Source of the DNA: Ellagibacter isourolithinifaciens
GTDB taxonomy: Bacteria; Actinomycetota; Coriobacteriia; Coriobacteriales; Eggerthellaceae
NCBI RefSeq assembly: GCF_008831035.1
Contig: NZ_WAJR01000007.1
Span: 41,969 to 105,968 of the forward strand
Direction: 5' to 3'
DNA: 64,000 nt
In this document: piece by piece, positions 17,029 through 26,776 of the stretch
Position numbering within the stretch: the stretch's first letter is position 1
Layout: every line of letters starts with the position of its first letter
The notes under the pieces: generated by a model
Databases searched by the model: none
The model's input: only the letters and a program-made list of their open reading frames with translations
Told to the model about the DNA's origin: nothing
Translations under genes and position numbers: made by a program

Positions 17029-19746
17029 GTGACCGAACCAGTGAAGCGCGTCTATGCGTTTGGCAAAGACGCTCAGGGAAACAACGTAACCGAGGGCAAC
17101 ACCACCATGAAGGCGACGCTCGGCGGCAAGGGCGCGAACCTCGCCGAGATGGCCAACATCGGCCTTCCCGTTCCTCCGGGATTCACGATTTCCTGTCAGA
17201 CGTGCATGGAGTACGCCAACGCCGGCAACGTATGGCCGGAAGGCGTTCTCGACACGATCCACGAGTATCGTCTCGATCTTGAGAACCGTATCGGAAAGAA
17301 GATCGGCGATGCGGAAGATCCGTTGCTCGTCTCCGTCCGTTCCGGTGCTCCCATGTCGATGCCCGGCATGATGGATACGGTTTTGAACCTCGGCCTGAAC
17401 GACGAGTCCATCAACGGCCTCATCAAGCAGACCGAGAACCCCCGCTTCGCGTGGGACTCCTATCGCCGCTTCATCCAGATGTTCTCGAACGTCGTCATGG
17501 GGCTTGACGGCGACCTGTTCGAGAACGCCATCAACGCCATGAAGGCAGTGCGCGGCGTGAAGTCCGACACCGACCTTACCGCGGAAGACTTGCAAGAGCT
17601 CGTCGCGGAGTTCAAGGGCATCTTCACCGAGAACGTCTCGGGCGAGGAATACCCGGCGCTTGTCGTCGACGGCTCCGTGCAGTTCCCGCAGGACCCGATG
17701 GTGCAGCTCAAGCTTGCCATCGAGGCTGTGTTCGGCAGTTGGAACAACCCCCGTGCGGTTCTCTACCGCAAGAAGAACAAGATCTCCGACGACCTGGGCA
17801 CCGCCGTCAACGTGCAGTGCATGGTCTTCGGCAACAAGGGCAACACGTCGGCCACGGGCGTCGCGTTCACGCGCAACCCGGCCAACGGTGCGAAGGAATT
17901 CTACGGTGACTACCTGGTAAACGCCCAGGGCGAAGACGTCGTCGCGGGCATCCGCAACACGAGCCCCATCGCCGACCTCAAGCATGTGGAAGGCCTCGAG
18001 GAAGCGGGCCGTGAGCTCGAGGAAATCTTCGTGCTTCTGGAGAACCACTTCCACGACATGATGGACATCGAGTTCACCATCGAGCAGGGCAAGCTCTTCA
18101 TGCTGCAGACCCGCGTGGGCAAGCGCACCGCCGCCGCCGCGCTCCATATCGCCATCGACATGGAGAAGGAGGGCCTCATCGACAAGAAGGAGGCTGTCCG
18201 TCGCGTCGCTCCCGACCAGCTCGACCAGCTGCTTCATCCGCAGTTCGACAAGAACGCCGACTACGACGTGCTCGCCCGCGGCCTGAACGCGAGCCCCGGC
18301 GCCGCAGTGGGCGAAGCCGTGTTCTCCTCCGCTGACGCCGTCGCTGCCGCTGAAGCTGGCCGCAAGTGCGTGCTCGTCCGCTGGGAGACCAACCCCGACG
18401 ACCTCGCCGGCATGATCGCCGCCGAGGGCATCCTCACCTCCCATGGCGGCAAGACCTCGCATGCCGCCGTCATCGCCCGCGGTATGGGCGCCCCGTGCGT
18501 GTGCGGCGTGGAGGCCCTGAAGATCGACGCTGAGAAGAAGCAGGCGACGGTCGCAGGCACCGACGTCGTCATCAAAGAGGGCGACATGATTTCGCTCGAC
18601 GGTACCTCTGGCATCGTCGTTTTGGGTGCGGTCGATTTGGTAATGCCCGAGCTCACCGGCGACCTTGACACCATCCTCGAGTGGGCCGACGAGTTCCGCA
18701 AGCTCGGCGTCCGCGCGAATGCGGACAACCCCGAGGACGCGAAGCTTTCCCGCGATTTCGGCGCATCGGGCATCGGACTGTGCCGCACTGAGCACATGTT
18801 CTTGGGCGAGCGCAAACAGATCATCCAGACCTTCATCTTGAACGACGACGATGCCGTGCGCGAGAAGGCAGTGGGCGAGCTCTTCGAGGCCCAGACCGGC
18901 GACTTCTACGGCATGTTCAAGGAAATGGACGGGCTGCCGGTCATCGTACGCCTGCTCGATCCGCCGCTGCACGAGTTCCTCGAGAGCCCGCGCGCGCTCG
19001 ACGTGGAAATCGCGCGCCTCGAGGCGACGGGCGGGGACAAGACCCTCATCGCCGAGAAGCGCATGCTCATGGAGCGCATCGACGGCTTCGCCGAGCAGAA
19101 CCCGATGCTGGGCCTGCGCGGTTGCCGCCTCGGCATCGTGTACCCGATCCTCCCCGAGATGCAGGTTCGTGCCATCGCGACTGCGACCGCGAAGCTCAAG
19201 AAGGAAGGCCTCGACCCGAAGCCCGAGATCATGATCCCGCTCGTGTCGACCGTCGCCGAGCTTGAGAAGCTGCGCGCCGTCGCCGAGAAGATCATCGCGG
19301 AAGTGGCCGCCGAAGAGGGCGTCGAGCTCGATATCGAGGTCGGCACCATGATTGAGCTGCCGCGCGCTGCCGTCACTGCCGACGAGATCGCCACGCAGGC
19401 AGACTTCTTCTCCTTCGGCACCAACGACCTCACCCAGACGACGTTCGGCTTCAGCCGCGACGACGTCGAGGCCGAGTTCGTGCCGCAGTACCTGCAGGAG
19501 CACCTGCTTCCGTACAACCCGTTCGCCACGATCGACCCGGGCGTGGCGAAGCTCGTGGAGATGGGCGTCAAGCTCGGCCATGAGGGCAATCCCGACCTGG
19601 TCTGCGGCGTTTGCGGCGAACACGGTGGCGACCCGGATTCCATCCACACGTTCAACAAGATCGGTCTCGATTACGTCAGCTGCTCGCCGTACCGCGTGCC
19701 TGTCGCCCGCCTCGCTGCGGCCCAGGCTGCGCTCGAAGAAGAGTAG
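17029..19746 (+). CDS. ppdK: Pyruvate, phosphate dikinase
   Basis: Interconverts pyruvate, ATP and Pi with PEP, AMP and PPi; it links glycolysis and gluconeogenesis in anaerobes. The N-terminal ATP-grasp domain begins [21 protein letters not shown]. The swivelling domain carries phosphohistidine His478 in GGKTSHAAV, with the regulatory Thr two residues earlier. The C-terminal PEP domain has catalytic Cys near 862 in VCGEHGG. GTG 17029 has AAGGAG 6 nt upstream and gives a 905-aa enzyme beginning [12 protein letters not shown]; the ATG at 16990 would add 13 atypical residues and has no good site. The regulator gene lies just upstream. Confidence 0.96.
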   Translation: MTEPVKRVYAFGKDAQGNNVTEGNTTMKATLGGKGANLAEMANIGLPVPPGFTISCQTCMEYANAGNVWPEGVLDTIHEYRLDLENRIGKKIGDAEDPLLVSVRSGAPMSMPGMMDTVLNLGLNDESINGLIKQTENPRFAWDSYRRFIQMFSNVVMGLDGDLFENAINAMKAVRGVKSDTDLTAEDLQELVAEFKGIFTENVSGEEYPALVVDGSVQFPQDPMVQLKLAIEAVFGSWNNPRAVLYRKKNKISDDLGTAVNVQCMVFGNKGNTSATGVAFTRNPANGAKEFYGDYLVNAQGEDVVAGIRNTSPIADLKHVEGLEEAGRELEEIFVLLENHFHDMMDIEFTIEQGKLFMLQTRVGKRTAAAALHIAIDMEKEGLIDKKEAVRRVAPDQLDQLLHPQFDKNADYDVLARGLNASPGAAVGEAVFSSADAVAAAEAGRKCVLVRWETNPDDLAGMIAAEGILTSHGGKTSHAAVIARGMGAPCVCGVEALKIDAEKKQATVAGTDVVIKEGDMISLDGTSGIVVLGAVDLVMPELTGDLDTILEWADEFRKLGVRANADNPEDAKLSRDFGASGIGLCRTEHMFLGERKQIIQTFILNDDDAVREKAVGELFEAQTGDFYGMFKEMDGLPVIVRLLDPPLHEFLESPRALDVEIARLEATGGDKTLIAEKRMLMERIDGFAEQNPMLGLRGCRLGIVYPILPEMQVRAIATATAKLKKEGLDPKPEIMIPLVSTVAELEKLRAVAEKIIAEVAAEEGVELDIEVGTMIELPRAAVTADEIATQADFFSFGTNDLTQTTFGFSRDDVEAEFVPQYLQEHLLPYNPFATIDPGVAKLVEMGVKLGHEGNPDLVCGVCGEHGGDPDSIHTFNKIGLDYVSCSPYRVPVARLAAAQAALEEE

Positions 19747-19770
19747 CACGACTACGGGTTCATCATTGCA

Positions 19771-19802
19771 GGGGTCGGGCGTTTCGCGCTCGGCCCCTTT
19801 TG
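19771..19802 (+). terminator. Terminator after ppdK
   Basis: A GC-rich stem of about 11 pairs (GGGGTCGGGCG with GCGCTCGGCCCC, G-U pairs allowed) with a TTTC loop is followed by TTTT. Confidence 0.8.
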
Positions 19803-19825
19803 CGCATATCATGGGAAGGGGAATG

Positions 19826-21265
19826 ATGCAACGCACGAAAATCGCCCAGCTGTTCGCCGACGTCGACGCGTTCGGGGGCAAGGAAATCACCGTGGCGGGT
19901 TGGGTCCGCTCGGTGCGCGATATGAAGAACTTCGGCTTCGTCACCTTGAACGACGGAAGCTGCTTTCGCGACCTCCAGGTGGTGATGAGCCGCGAAACGC
20001 TGGAAAACTACGACGAGATTGCAGCTCAGAACGTGAGTGCTGCCCTTATCTGCAAGGGTACGCTGAAGCTCACACCCGAGGCGCAGCAGCCATTCGAGCT
20101 TACCGCTGAGAGCATTTCCGTCGAAGGCATCTCCGCGCCGGACTACCCGCTGCAGAAGAAGCGCGCCACGGTCGAGTTTCTGCGCACCCAGCAGCATCTT
20201 CGTCCGCGCACGAACTTGTTTCGCGCCGTTTTCCGCATCCGCAGCGTCGCGGCCGCATCTATCCACAGCTTTTTCCAGGACCGGGGATTCGTCTATGTGA
20301 ACACCCCGATCATCACGGCGTCCGACTGCGAGGGGGCAGGCGAGATGTTCCGCGTGACCGCGCTCGATATGGAAGACGTGCCGCGCGTGAGCGAGAAAGC
20401 TGCTGCCGAGTCGGGCGGGGAACTTCACGCGGGGGAGGTTGACTGGAGCCGCGACTTCTTCGGCAAGCCGGCAAGTCTGACCGTGTCCGGCCAGCTCAAT
20501 GCCGAGAACTTCGCCATGGCCTTCGGCGACGTGTACACCTTCGGGCCGACGTTTCGCGCGGAGAACTCCAACACGAAGCGCCATGCGGCCGAGTTCTGGA
20601 TGGTCGAGCCCGAGATCGCCTTCGCCGACCTTGAAGACGATATGAACCTTGCGGAGGACATGCTGAAGCACGTCATCAACGAGGTGATGGATCGCTGCCC
20701 CGACGAGCTCGCGATGCTGAACAAGTTCGTCGACAAGGGACTTATCGAGCGTCTGACGCACGTGGCGACGAGCGATTTCGCGCGGGTGACCTACACCGAG
20801 GCCGTGTCCATCCTCGAGGATGCGGTTGCGAAGGGTCACACATTCGAATACCCCGTGAGCTGGGGAATCGACCTGCAAACCGAGCATGAGCGCTTCCTCA
20901 CCGAAGAGCACTTCAAGCGCCCGACCTTCGTGACGGACTACCCGGTCGAGATCAAGGCGTTCTACATGAGGCTGAACGACGACGGCAAGACCGTTGCTGC
21001 GGCTGACTGCCTCGTGCCGGGCATCGGTGAGATTATCGGCGGCAGTCAGCGCGAGGAGCGCCTCGATGTGCTCGAGCGCCGCATCGCCGAGCTCGGGATG
21101 GATCCGGCGCAGTACAAGTACTACTGCGACCTGCGCCGTTACGGTTCCTGCCGCCATGCGGGCTTCGGTCTGGGCTTCGAGCGCCTCGTCATGTACCTTA
21201 CCGGCGTTCAGAACATCCGTGATGTCATCCCGCATCCTCGCACCGTTGGCAACGCTGAATTCTAA
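19826..21265 (+). CDS. asnS: Asparaginyl-tRNA synthetase
   Basis: Class IIb synthetase charging tRNA-Asn. An N-terminal OB-fold ([22 protein letters not shown]) precedes the class II core: motif 2 as [25 protein letters not shown] and motif 3 as [15 protein letters not shown]. The [11 protein letters not shown] wording and [13 protein letters not shown] distinguish it from AspRS and LysRS. GGAAGGGG lies just before tandem ATG codons at 19823 and 19826; spacing favours the second (479 aa), but 19811 and 19823 remain possible. The gene is preceded by the ppdK terminator, so it probably has its own promoter. Confidence 0.95.
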   Translation: MQRTKIAQLFADVDAFGGKEITVAGWVRSVRDMKNFGFVTLNDGSCFRDLQVVMSRETLENYDEIAAQNVSAALICKGTLKLTPEAQQPFELTAESISVEGISAPDYPLQKKRATVEFLRTQQHLRPRTNLFRAVFRIRSVAAASIHSFFQDRGFVYVNTPIITASDCEGAGEMFRVTALDMEDVPRVSEKAAAESGGELHAGEVDWSRDFFGKPASLTVSGQLNAENFAMAFGDVYTFGPTFRAENSNTKRHAAEFWMVEPEIAFADLEDDMNLAEDMLKHVINEVMDRCPDELAMLNKFVDKGLIERLTHVATSDFARVTYTEAVSILEDAVAKGHTFEYPVSWGIDLQTEHERFLTEEHFKRPTFVTDYPVEIKAFYMRLNDDGKTVAAADCLVPGIGEIIGGSQREERLDVLERRIAELGMDPAQYKYYCDLRRYGSCRHAGFGLGFERLVMYLTGVQNIRDVIPHPRTVGNAEF

Positions 21266-21282
21266 GGAGACGGGGGCTTCTC

Positions 21283-22380
21283 GTGCAATCTTCCATCGAC
21301 CTCACCCGCCTTCCTCGCAGCGTGCGCCTTGGGCGCGATGCGGACGGGCGAGCGGAGCTCACCTATCTTGACGAACGTCTTTTACCTGGTGAGGAATGTT
21401 TTTGCTCGACGGGCAGCTGGCGTTGCGTCGTAGATGCCATAAAGACGCTCGCGGTGCGCGGAGCCCCTGCCATCGGTGCTGCGGGGGCCGCCGCCGTGGC
21501 ACTTTGGGCGGTGAACGAGGGCGCTCGTGGCGCCGTGTCGCACGGGTGTGCCGAGGCAGGGGAGAGCTTCCTGGCGGAGCTTCGACCCGTTGCCGCTGAG
21601 ATTTCTGCGGCGCGCCCGACGGCGGTGAACCTTACGTGGGCCACCGCGCGCATGGAGTCCTTCGCGAAGCGCCTCGTTGCGGAGGGGGCAGCACCTGGCG
21701 AGGTGGCCGACTCCCTTTTCGACGAGGTGCTTCGCATCGAACGAGAGGATGAGAAGGTGAACCGAGCAATCGGCGCCGCGGGGGCAGCTCTCATCCCCGA
21801 GCACGCTCGCATCCTTACGCACTGCAACGCGGGAAGCCTTGCTACCGTGTTTTTCGGCACAGCGCTCGGCGTGGTGTATGCCGCCGCCGAGCAGGGCAAG
21901 GTCGAGCGCGTCTTCGCCGATGAGACGCGTCCGGTGGGCCAGGGTGCGCGACTCACGAGCTGGGAGCTTTCCCGTGCGGGCGTGCCTGTGACGGTAATTT
22001 GCGACAACATGGCGGCAAGCCTTATGGGTAAGGAAATGATCGATTTCGTCGTTGTCGGAGCTGATCGAATCGCTGCGAACGGAGACGTCGCCAACAAGAT
22101 AGGTACCTATGGGGTAGCTGTTCTCGCGCACCACCACAGCATCCCCTTCTACGTTGCCGCGCCTGCGAGCACGTTTGACGTCTCCCTGCCCGACGGTTCG
22201 GCCATCCCCATCGAGGAGCGCGATCCAAGCGAGGTCCTGCCGCAGCCAATTGACGGGGTCGATGTGTACAACCCCGCCTTCGACGTGACGCCCGCCGAGC
22301 TCATTTCCGGCATCATCACCGAGTTCGGCGTGTTTCCGCCCCAAGATGCTGCACGCGAGGTTGCCGCGCGCGTCGGATAG
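21283..22380 (+). CDS. mtnA: S-methyl-5-thioribose-1-phosphate isomerase
   Basis: Isomerase of the methionine salvage pathway converting MTR-1-P to methylthioribulose-1-P (eIF2B-alpha-like fold). Characteristic segments are KTLAVRGAPAIGAAGA, catalytic Cys near 181 in LTHCNAGSLAT, and Asp near 260 in VVGADRIAANGDVANKIGT. The 365-aa length is normal. The GTG start follows AAGGAG by 13 nt, rather far. It sits 18 bp after asnS, so they may be cotranscribed. No other mtn gene is nearby; the enzyme may serve a methylthioadenosine or 5-deoxyribose shunt instead of the full cycle. Confidence 0.93.
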   Translation: MQSSIDLTRLPRSVRLGRDADGRAELTYLDERLLPGEECFCSTGSWRCVVDAIKTLAVRGAPAIGAAGAAAVALWAVNEGARGAVSHGCAEAGESFLAELRPVAAEISAARPTAVNLTWATARMESFAKRLVAEGAAPGEVADSLFDEVLRIEREDEKVNRAIGAAGAALIPEHARILTHCNAGSLATVFFGTALGVVYAAAEQGKVERVFADETRPVGQGARLTSWELSRAGVPVTVICDNMAASLMGKEMIDFVVVGADRIAANGDVANKIGTYGVAVLAHHHSIPFYVAAPASTFDVSLPDGSAIPIEERDPSEVLPQPIDGVDVYNPAFDVTPAELISGIITEFGVFPPQDAAREVAARVG

Positions 22381-22391
22381 CCGCCGACTTC

Positions 22392-22400
22392 TGCTACACT
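22392..22400 (+). promoter_or_regulatory. Extended -10 upstream of dgt
   Basis: TGC-TACACT lies 35 bp before the dgt ATG. The 12-bp block TGCTACACTTCG recurs exactly upstream of uvrC (54052-54063). Confidence 0.5.
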
Positions 22401-22434
22401 TCGGGTAATTGGGAAATCGAGGTCAGGAGCAACG

Positions 22435-23478
22435 ATGCGCATCGTCACTAGGGGGGATCAGCAGTTCCGCGAGCATGAGCTCCTTTCATCGGACGCGGCG
22501 TTCTCCGACGAGTCCGATGGCCGTGACCGCTCGAGCGATCCCGATTTCCTGCGAAACGACTTCCAGCGCGACCGCGACAAGATCCTCCATACGAAATCGT
22601 TTCGGAGGCTTTCGCATAAAACGCAGGTCTTCCTTGCGGCGGAGGGCGACCATTTCCGCACGCGCCTCACGCATACTCTGGAGGTTTCTCAGATAGCGCG
22701 TACCATCGCACGGGCGCTCGGCCTCAACGAGGATCTTGCCGAGGCCATCTCGCTCGGCCATGACCTGGGGCACACGCCTTTCGGCCACACGGGCGAGGAC
22801 GCGCTGTGCCGTGCAATCGCCCGCGTTCGCGGCGTGGACCCCGAAAGTCCCGAGGCCGCCGCCCTGTACCGCCACAACGAGCAAAGCCTTCGCGTGGTCG
22901 AGACGATCGAGAACGGTGGGCGAGGTCTGAACCTCATGCCCGAGGTGCGCGACGGGATACTCTGCCATACGGGGCCCGTTCACGCCGAAACCCTCGAGGG
23001 GCGCATCGTCGCCGTGGCCGATCGCATCGCGTATGTGAACCACGACATCGATGACGCCATCCGCGCGGGCATCCTCCGCGAAGGAGACCTTCCCCCCTCG
23101 ACGCACGAGGTGCTCGGGTGCGACCACTCCTCGCGCATCGAGACGCTCGTGGTCGACGTGGTCCGCACATCGGCGGCCGAGGACGATATCCGCCTGTCGC
23201 CGCGCGTGTGGGACGCCATGGCCGAGCTGCGCGAGTTTCTCTTCGACAACGTCTACACCTGCGATGCCGTTATGGAGGAAGTGGCGAAGGCGATGCGCCT
23301 CATCGATGTGCTCTTCTCCTATTACATCGAGAACCCAGGCGAGATTCCCGTCGAGTACCGCGCCATCTCGGAAGGCGACGACGTGCGCGCTGCGACCGAC
23401 TACATCGCCGGCATGACCGACCGCTATGCGAAATCCCGCTTCCAGAACCTGTTCGAACCCCATTCCCTTCACGTGTAA
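22435..23478 (+). CDS. dgt: dGTPase-like HD-domain triphosphohydrolase
   Basis: Deoxyguanosinetriphosphate triphosphohydrolase-like protein, which releases triphosphate from dNTPs. The HD-domain metal site appears as RLTHTLEV (about residues 76-83) and GHDLGHTPFGHTGE (about 104-117), then NHDIDDAIRAG further on. The N-terminal RNDFQRDRDKILHTKSFRRLSHKTQVF is the conserved dGTPase opening. At 347 aa it matches the short, type-2 family common in actinobacteria, often beside dnaG. A GAGGTCAGGAG site precedes ATG 22435. azlC follows after 6 bp. Confidence 0.92.
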   Translation: MRIVTRGDQQFREHELLSSDAAFSDESDGRDRSSDPDFLRNDFQRDRDKILHTKSFRRLSHKTQVFLAAEGDHFRTRLTHTLEVSQIARTIARALGLNEDLAEAISLGHDLGHTPFGHTGEDALCRAIARVRGVDPESPEAAALYRHNEQSLRVVETIENGGRGLNLMPEVRDGILCHTGPVHAETLEGRIVAVADRIAYVNHDIDDAIRAGILREGDLPPSTHEVLGCDHSSRIETLVVDVVRTSAAEDDIRLSPRVWDAMAELREFLFDNVYTCDAVMEEVAKAMRLIDVLFSYYIENPGEIPVEYRAISEGDDVRAATDYIAGMTDRYAKSRFQNLFEPHSLHV

Positions 23479-23484
23479 AGAGCT

Positions 23485-24261
23485 ATGACCAACCTAAAAA
23501 CCGATTTGCAAGCCAGCTTCACCGCGGCGCTCCCCATCGTGCTCGGCTACGTCGCCATCGGCGTGCCGTGCGGCATCCTGTGCGACTCCATCGGACTCAA
23601 TGCGCTGCAGGTGTTCGCCATGTCCGTGCTGTTCTACTCGGGTGCGGGCCAGTTCATGATTCCCAATATGTGGCTCGCCGGCGCGCCTATCGCGTCCATT
23701 ATCGCGAGCGTGTCGTTCGTGAACACGCGCCAGATGCTCTACTCGGCCGCGTTCGCCCCCCACTGCATCGGCGTGCGCAAGCGCCTTGCGTTCCTCTTCG
23801 CTGCCACGGTGACCGACGAGAGCTACGGCGTGAACACCCTTAAATTCGAGGAGGGGGGCTGGTCGGTGCGCCGGGCCCTGTTCGTGAACCTGTTCTCGTG
23901 CACCTCCTGGACGCTTTCGTGCACGGTCGGCGTGCTGGTGGGCAACGCCATCGGCATCCCGCTTGCGATCGCCTCCTTCGCCATGACCTCGATCTTCATC
24001 TGCCTTCTGTGCACGCAGAAAGCGAATGTGGAAAACGTGGTTGCCGCCGCGGTCGCGATGCTCGGCGTCTACGTGTTCAAGCTGGTGGGGCTCACCGGCC
24101 CCGCGATCCTTCTCGGCGCGGTAGCGGGCGTTGTCGCTGCCTTGTGTGTGTCCCAGGTGCGTCTTGCGCGCTCGCGCGAGAGTGCGGCGTACGAGGCTCG
24201 CATCGAGGAGGCGTGCGTCGGCGGGGAAGGCGCTAGCAAGAAGGGAGGTGAGCGCGAATGA
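23485..24261 (+). CDS. azlC: Branched-chain amino acid exporter large subunit AzlC
   Basis: Membrane permease of the AzlC/YgaZ family, exporting branched-chain amino acids or analogues with AzlD. The 258-aa protein has about seven hydrophobic segments; the family motif region GYVAIGVPCGILCDSIGLNALQ and the SGAGQFM segment are evident, then TDESYGVN near residue 112. The C-terminal 30 residues are hydrophilic, rich in Glu, Gly and Lys. The azlD ATG overlaps the azlC stop by four bases (ATGA). Confidence 0.92.
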   Translation: MTNLKTDLQASFTAALPIVLGYVAIGVPCGILCDSIGLNALQVFAMSVLFYSGAGQFMIPNMWLAGAPIASIIASVSFVNTRQMLYSAAFAPHCIGVRKRLAFLFAATVTDESYGVNTLKFEEGGWSVRRALFVNLFSCTSWTLSCTVGVLVGNAIGIPLAIASFAMTSIFICLLCTQKANVENVVAAAVAMLGVYVFKLVGLTGPAILLGAVAGVVAALCVSQVRLARSRESAAYEARIEEACVGGEGASKKGGERE

Positions 24262-24581
24262 CGTGGGGGGAGTACTTTATCGTCTTGGGGTCGTGCATGG
24301 TGACGATGCTCGCCTGCCGCGTGCTGCCGCTCTTTCTTCTGAAGGGGCGCTCGCTGCCCGACGCCGTCGAGCGCGCGCTCGGCTTCATTCCCTCGGCGGC
24401 CTTTGCCGCGCTCGTCGCGAACGACCTGCTCTCGCCTGGAATGTTCGCTGCCGGTATATGGCCCGCGGCCATGCCCCTGGTAGCAAGCGCCGTAGTCGTG
24501 GTGGTGGCGTGGAGGACGAAATCACTTCTTGGCTGCGCGGTGGCAGGTGTGGTATCCTACGCCTTGCTCACGCTCATTTAG
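24258..24581 (+). CDS. azlD: Branched-chain amino acid exporter small subunit AzlD
   Basis: Small partner of AzlC. The 107-aa protein has three or four hydrophobic helices and the conserved ACRVLPLFLLKGRSLPDAVERALGFIPSAAFAAL region typical of AzlD. It starts within the azlC stop (ATGA overlap) with GGGAGGTGAGCG upstream, so it is translationally coupled. Confidence 0.93.
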   Translation: MTWGEYFIVLGSCMVTMLACRVLPLFLLKGRSLPDAVERALGFIPSAAFAALVANDLLSPGMFAAGIWPAAMPLVASAVVVVVAWRTKSLLGCAVAGVVSYALLTLI

Positions 24582-24689
24582 CGAGAGTGAAAAGTATCAA
24601 CGTAAAGACCGGGATGTATACGACGCTTCGTTAAGAAGAGCAGTCCAGGACCTCTCTCGGAAACTCGTCGAATTTCAAGTGCAATGCTA

Positions 24690-24718
24690 TTGCGCTTGAT
24701 TAACGTGCGCAGTATAAT
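24690..24718 (+). promoter_or_regulatory. rplS promoter
   Basis: TTGCGC and TATAAT are separated by 17 bp. They lie 68 bp before the rplS ATG, giving a leader of about 60 nt. Confidence 0.75.
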
Positions 24719-24786
24719 GTCCAACTGTGTCTTTACACCGATATGTACAAAAACGGTTTCAAAAGAGAGCATAGAAGGAAACGAAG

Positions 24787-25134
24787 ATGGACATCATTCG
24801 CGCTATCGAGCAGCAGCAAATCAAGCAGGACATCCCTGATTTCAAAGTGGGCGACAACGTGAAGGTCCACTATCGCATCGTCGAAGGCAACCGCGAGCGT
24901 ATCCAGGTGTTCCAGGGCGACGTCATCCGCCGTCATGGTGCTTCCTGCCGCGAGACCTTCACCGTTCGCAAGATCAGCTTCTCCGTGGGCGTCGAGCGTA
25001 CCTTCCCGGTTCACTCCCCCAAGATCGACAAGATCGAGATTACCCGCCGTGGCGACGTGCGTCGCGCCAAGCTGTACTACCTCCGCAAGAAGGTTGGCAA
25101 GGCTGCGAAAATCAAGGAGAAGTCGTTCCGCTAA
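24787..25134 (+). CDS. rplS: 50S ribosomal protein L19
   Basis: Large-subunit protein at the 30S-50S interface. The 115-aa product has the L19 core [30 protein letters not shown] and ends with [32 protein letters not shown] site precedes ATG 24787. In many bacteria it sits at the end of rpsP-rimM-trmD; here it has its own promoter and terminator some 12 kb away. Confidence 0.97.
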   Translation: MDIIRAIEQQQIKQDIPDFKVGDNVKVHYRIVEGNRERIQVFQGDVIRRHGASCRETFTVRKISFSVGVERTFPVHSPKIDKIEITRRGDVRRAKLYYLRKKVGKAAKIKEKSFR

Positions 25135-25160
25135 GGCGAACACTTCGTTTGCATCCATCG

Positions 25161-25184
25161 AAAAGGCCCCTCGGGGCCTTTTCT
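25161..25184 (+). terminator. Terminator after rplS
   Basis: A perfect stem AAAAGGCCCC with GGGGCCTTTT and a TC loop, ending in a T-run. The A and T tracts make it potentially bidirectional. Confidence 0.9.
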
Positions 25185-25242
25185 TGTATCGTGGCCACGG
25201 CGCGCGTGCGCGCAGAGGCGCGGAAGTTCGAAGGAGACGCTC

Positions 25243-26031
25243 ATGGGCGTGACGGTCGCCGAGATAAAGAAGAGGCTTTCCGAGGCCGATGCGGAGGAGT
25301 TTGCTGTGCTCGAGCGCGCGCTCGTCGCCGATGAGCGCAAGGGCGTTCGAAACGCGCTCGCTGTGGCGAAGAGGCGCCTTCAGGCCGAGGCCGACGAGGA
25401 GGCACGCTTGGCCTCGATGTACTCTTTCGAGCGCTCGCTGTGCGGAGAGAACCCCCATGCTGTCGTGGTCGGGCTCGACGAGGTGGGCCGCGGCCCGCTT
25501 GCGGGGCCCTTGGCGGTCGGCGCCGTCGTCTTGCCTGCGGACTTGAAGATTGCGGGCTTGAACGACTCCAAGCAGGTGAAGCCTACCGATCGCGAGCGCA
25601 TCGCGGCAGAGGTGAAGCGTGTCGCGCTTGCCTGGGACGTGCACTACGTCGAGCCCTCCTACATCGACGACCACGGCATGACGGCGTCGCTCAGGCTCGC
25701 GTTCTCAAGCGCTGTTAAGGCAATCGAGCAAGCGGGGGTGCGCCCCGATGTCATACTCCTCGACGGTAACCCTCTGCATCTCGATCCGCGCGAGGTCAAT
25801 GTCGTGAAGGGCGACGGCAAATGCGCGTCGATCGCGGCGGCTTCCATTGTGGCGAAAGTCGAGAGGGATGCGCTCATGTGCCGCTATGCGGAGAGCTATC
25901 CCGAGTATCACTTTGCTGAGAACAAGGGTTATGCAAGCCAAGCCCACATTGACGCCATCGAGCGCGTGGGCTTAAGCCCCATTCATCGCAAGAGCTTCTG
26001 CACGGCGTTCACGCAGCAAGCGCTGTTCTAG
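25243..26031 (+). CDS. rnhB: Ribonuclease HII
   Basis: Endonuclease removing ribonucleotides and RNA from RNA-DNA hybrids. The type-2 RNase H motif GLDEVGRGPLAGP lies near residue 77, followed by LNDSKQVKPTDRE, VILLDGN (catalytic Asp) and KGDGKCASIAAASIVAKVERD. The 262-aa length includes an N-terminal helical extension of about 70 residues as in Firmicute RnhB. ATG 25243 follows GAAGGAG. Confidence 0.95.
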   Translation: MGVTVAEIKKRLSEADAEEFAVLERALVADERKGVRNALAVAKRRLQAEADEEARLASMYSFERSLCGENPHAVVVGLDEVGRGPLAGPLAVGAVVLPADLKIAGLNDSKQVKPTDRERIAAEVKRVALAWDVHYVEPSYIDDHGMTASLRLAFSSAVKAIEQAGVRPDVILLDGNPLHLDPREVNVVKGDGKCASIAAASIVAKVERDALMCRYAESYPEYHFAENKGYASQAHIDAIERVGLSPIHRKSFCTAFTQQALF

Positions 26032-26116
26032 CAAGGTTTTCCGCCGCTTTTGGCGAACGGCTGCGACCTTCGGCGCCGATGAGGCGAATCGCTGTTTGAT
26101 TCTTGCCAGGTTCCTG

Positions 26117-26159
26117 CCAGGTTTTTGCGATTTGCGGGCGATATTGCGCCTGGTTTTTT
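26117..26159 (+). terminator. Probable terminator downstream of rnhB
   Basis: CCAGG pairs with CCTGG, with an inner GCGAT/ATTGC stem, and six T's follow. A TGCCAGGTT direct repeat (26104 and 26115) lies at its left arm. The rest of the 26032-26286 gap shows no gene. Confidence 0.5.
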
Positions 26160-26286
26160 CTCCTTCCCAGGGAATTTGCAACGTATATCCGGCTCCCTTC
26201 TTTGGCATTCGCTGCCGTGAATTGTCACCTTAGTCGTAAGGAATCGGCAAGGACCCTGTGCATGTTCTGGCAGAATGCGTCTCTAT

Positions 26287-26320
26287 GATGGTGCTCCGTC
26301 CCCGAGAAAGGAGCACCATC
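26287..26320 (+). promoter_or_regulatory. Hairpin sequestering the yraN ribosome binding site
   Basis: A perfect 11-bp inverted repeat (GATGGTGCTCC with GGAGCACCATC, 12-nt loop). The right arm contains the GGAG core of the Shine-Dalgarno and abuts the ATG at 26321. When folded it should block translation initiation. Confidence 0.7.
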
Positions 26321-26776
26321 ATGACGAACCGACCTGTCGCTTGCGTACCCGAAGAGGATTCTGCCCCGAAGCAGCGCAAGCCCAAAAAGGGCTCATCGAG
26401 CAAGAAGAACATGCACAACAAAGACCTCGGCCGCAAGGGCGAGGAGGCGGCCGCACGCTACCTCGTGAGGCGTGGCTACGACATCGTCGAGCGCAATTGG
26501 ACCTGCATCGCTGGGGAGGCGGACATCATCGCCCTCGATGGGGACACCATCGTGTTCGTGGAGGTGAAAACCAGGACGAGCGCTGCAAACGGCCTTCCTG
26601 GGGAGGCGGTCACCAAGGAGAAGCGCGCGCGATACGAGAAGATCGCCTGTCTGTATCTCGAGCATTCCGAGGTAACCGACGTGCCGGTCCGCTTCGACGT
26701 CGTCGCGCTCACCCTTATCGGACCCGACCGTGCATTCATTCGCCACCATATCGACGCGTTCGGGGTTGGTTGGTAA
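26321..26776 (+). CDS. yraN: UPF0102 family protein YraN
   Basis: Predicted PD-(D/E)XK nuclease-fold protein of unknown precise role, usually adjacent to rnhB and comM. Motifs GRKGEEAAARYLVRRGYDIVERNWTC, GEADIIALDGDTIVFVEVKTR (Asp, Glu-x-Lys active-site pattern) and FDVVAL are all present. The 151-aa protein has a basic, Lys-rich leader of about 30 residues before the domain. ATG 26321 is chosen because AAAGGAG lies just upstream, inside a hairpin. Its TAA overlaps the comM ATG (TAATG). Confidence 0.92.
   Translation: MTNRPVACVPEEDSAPKQRKPKKGSSSKKNMHNKDLGRKGEEAAARYLVRRGYDIVERNWTCIAGEADIIALDGDTIVFVEVKTRTSAANGLPGEAVTKEKRARYEKIACLYLEHSEVTDVPVRFDVVALTLIGPDRAFIRHHIDAFGVGW

Noticed and set aside
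24719..24786. L19 autoregulatory leader RNA
   Set aside because: The roughly 60-nt leader does not show a recognisable L19-leader structure by eye; only an ordinary promoter and ribosome binding site are supported.
26104..26121. TGCCAGGTT direct repeats as an attachment site
   Set aside because: Only two short adjacent copies, better explained as part of a terminator stem.
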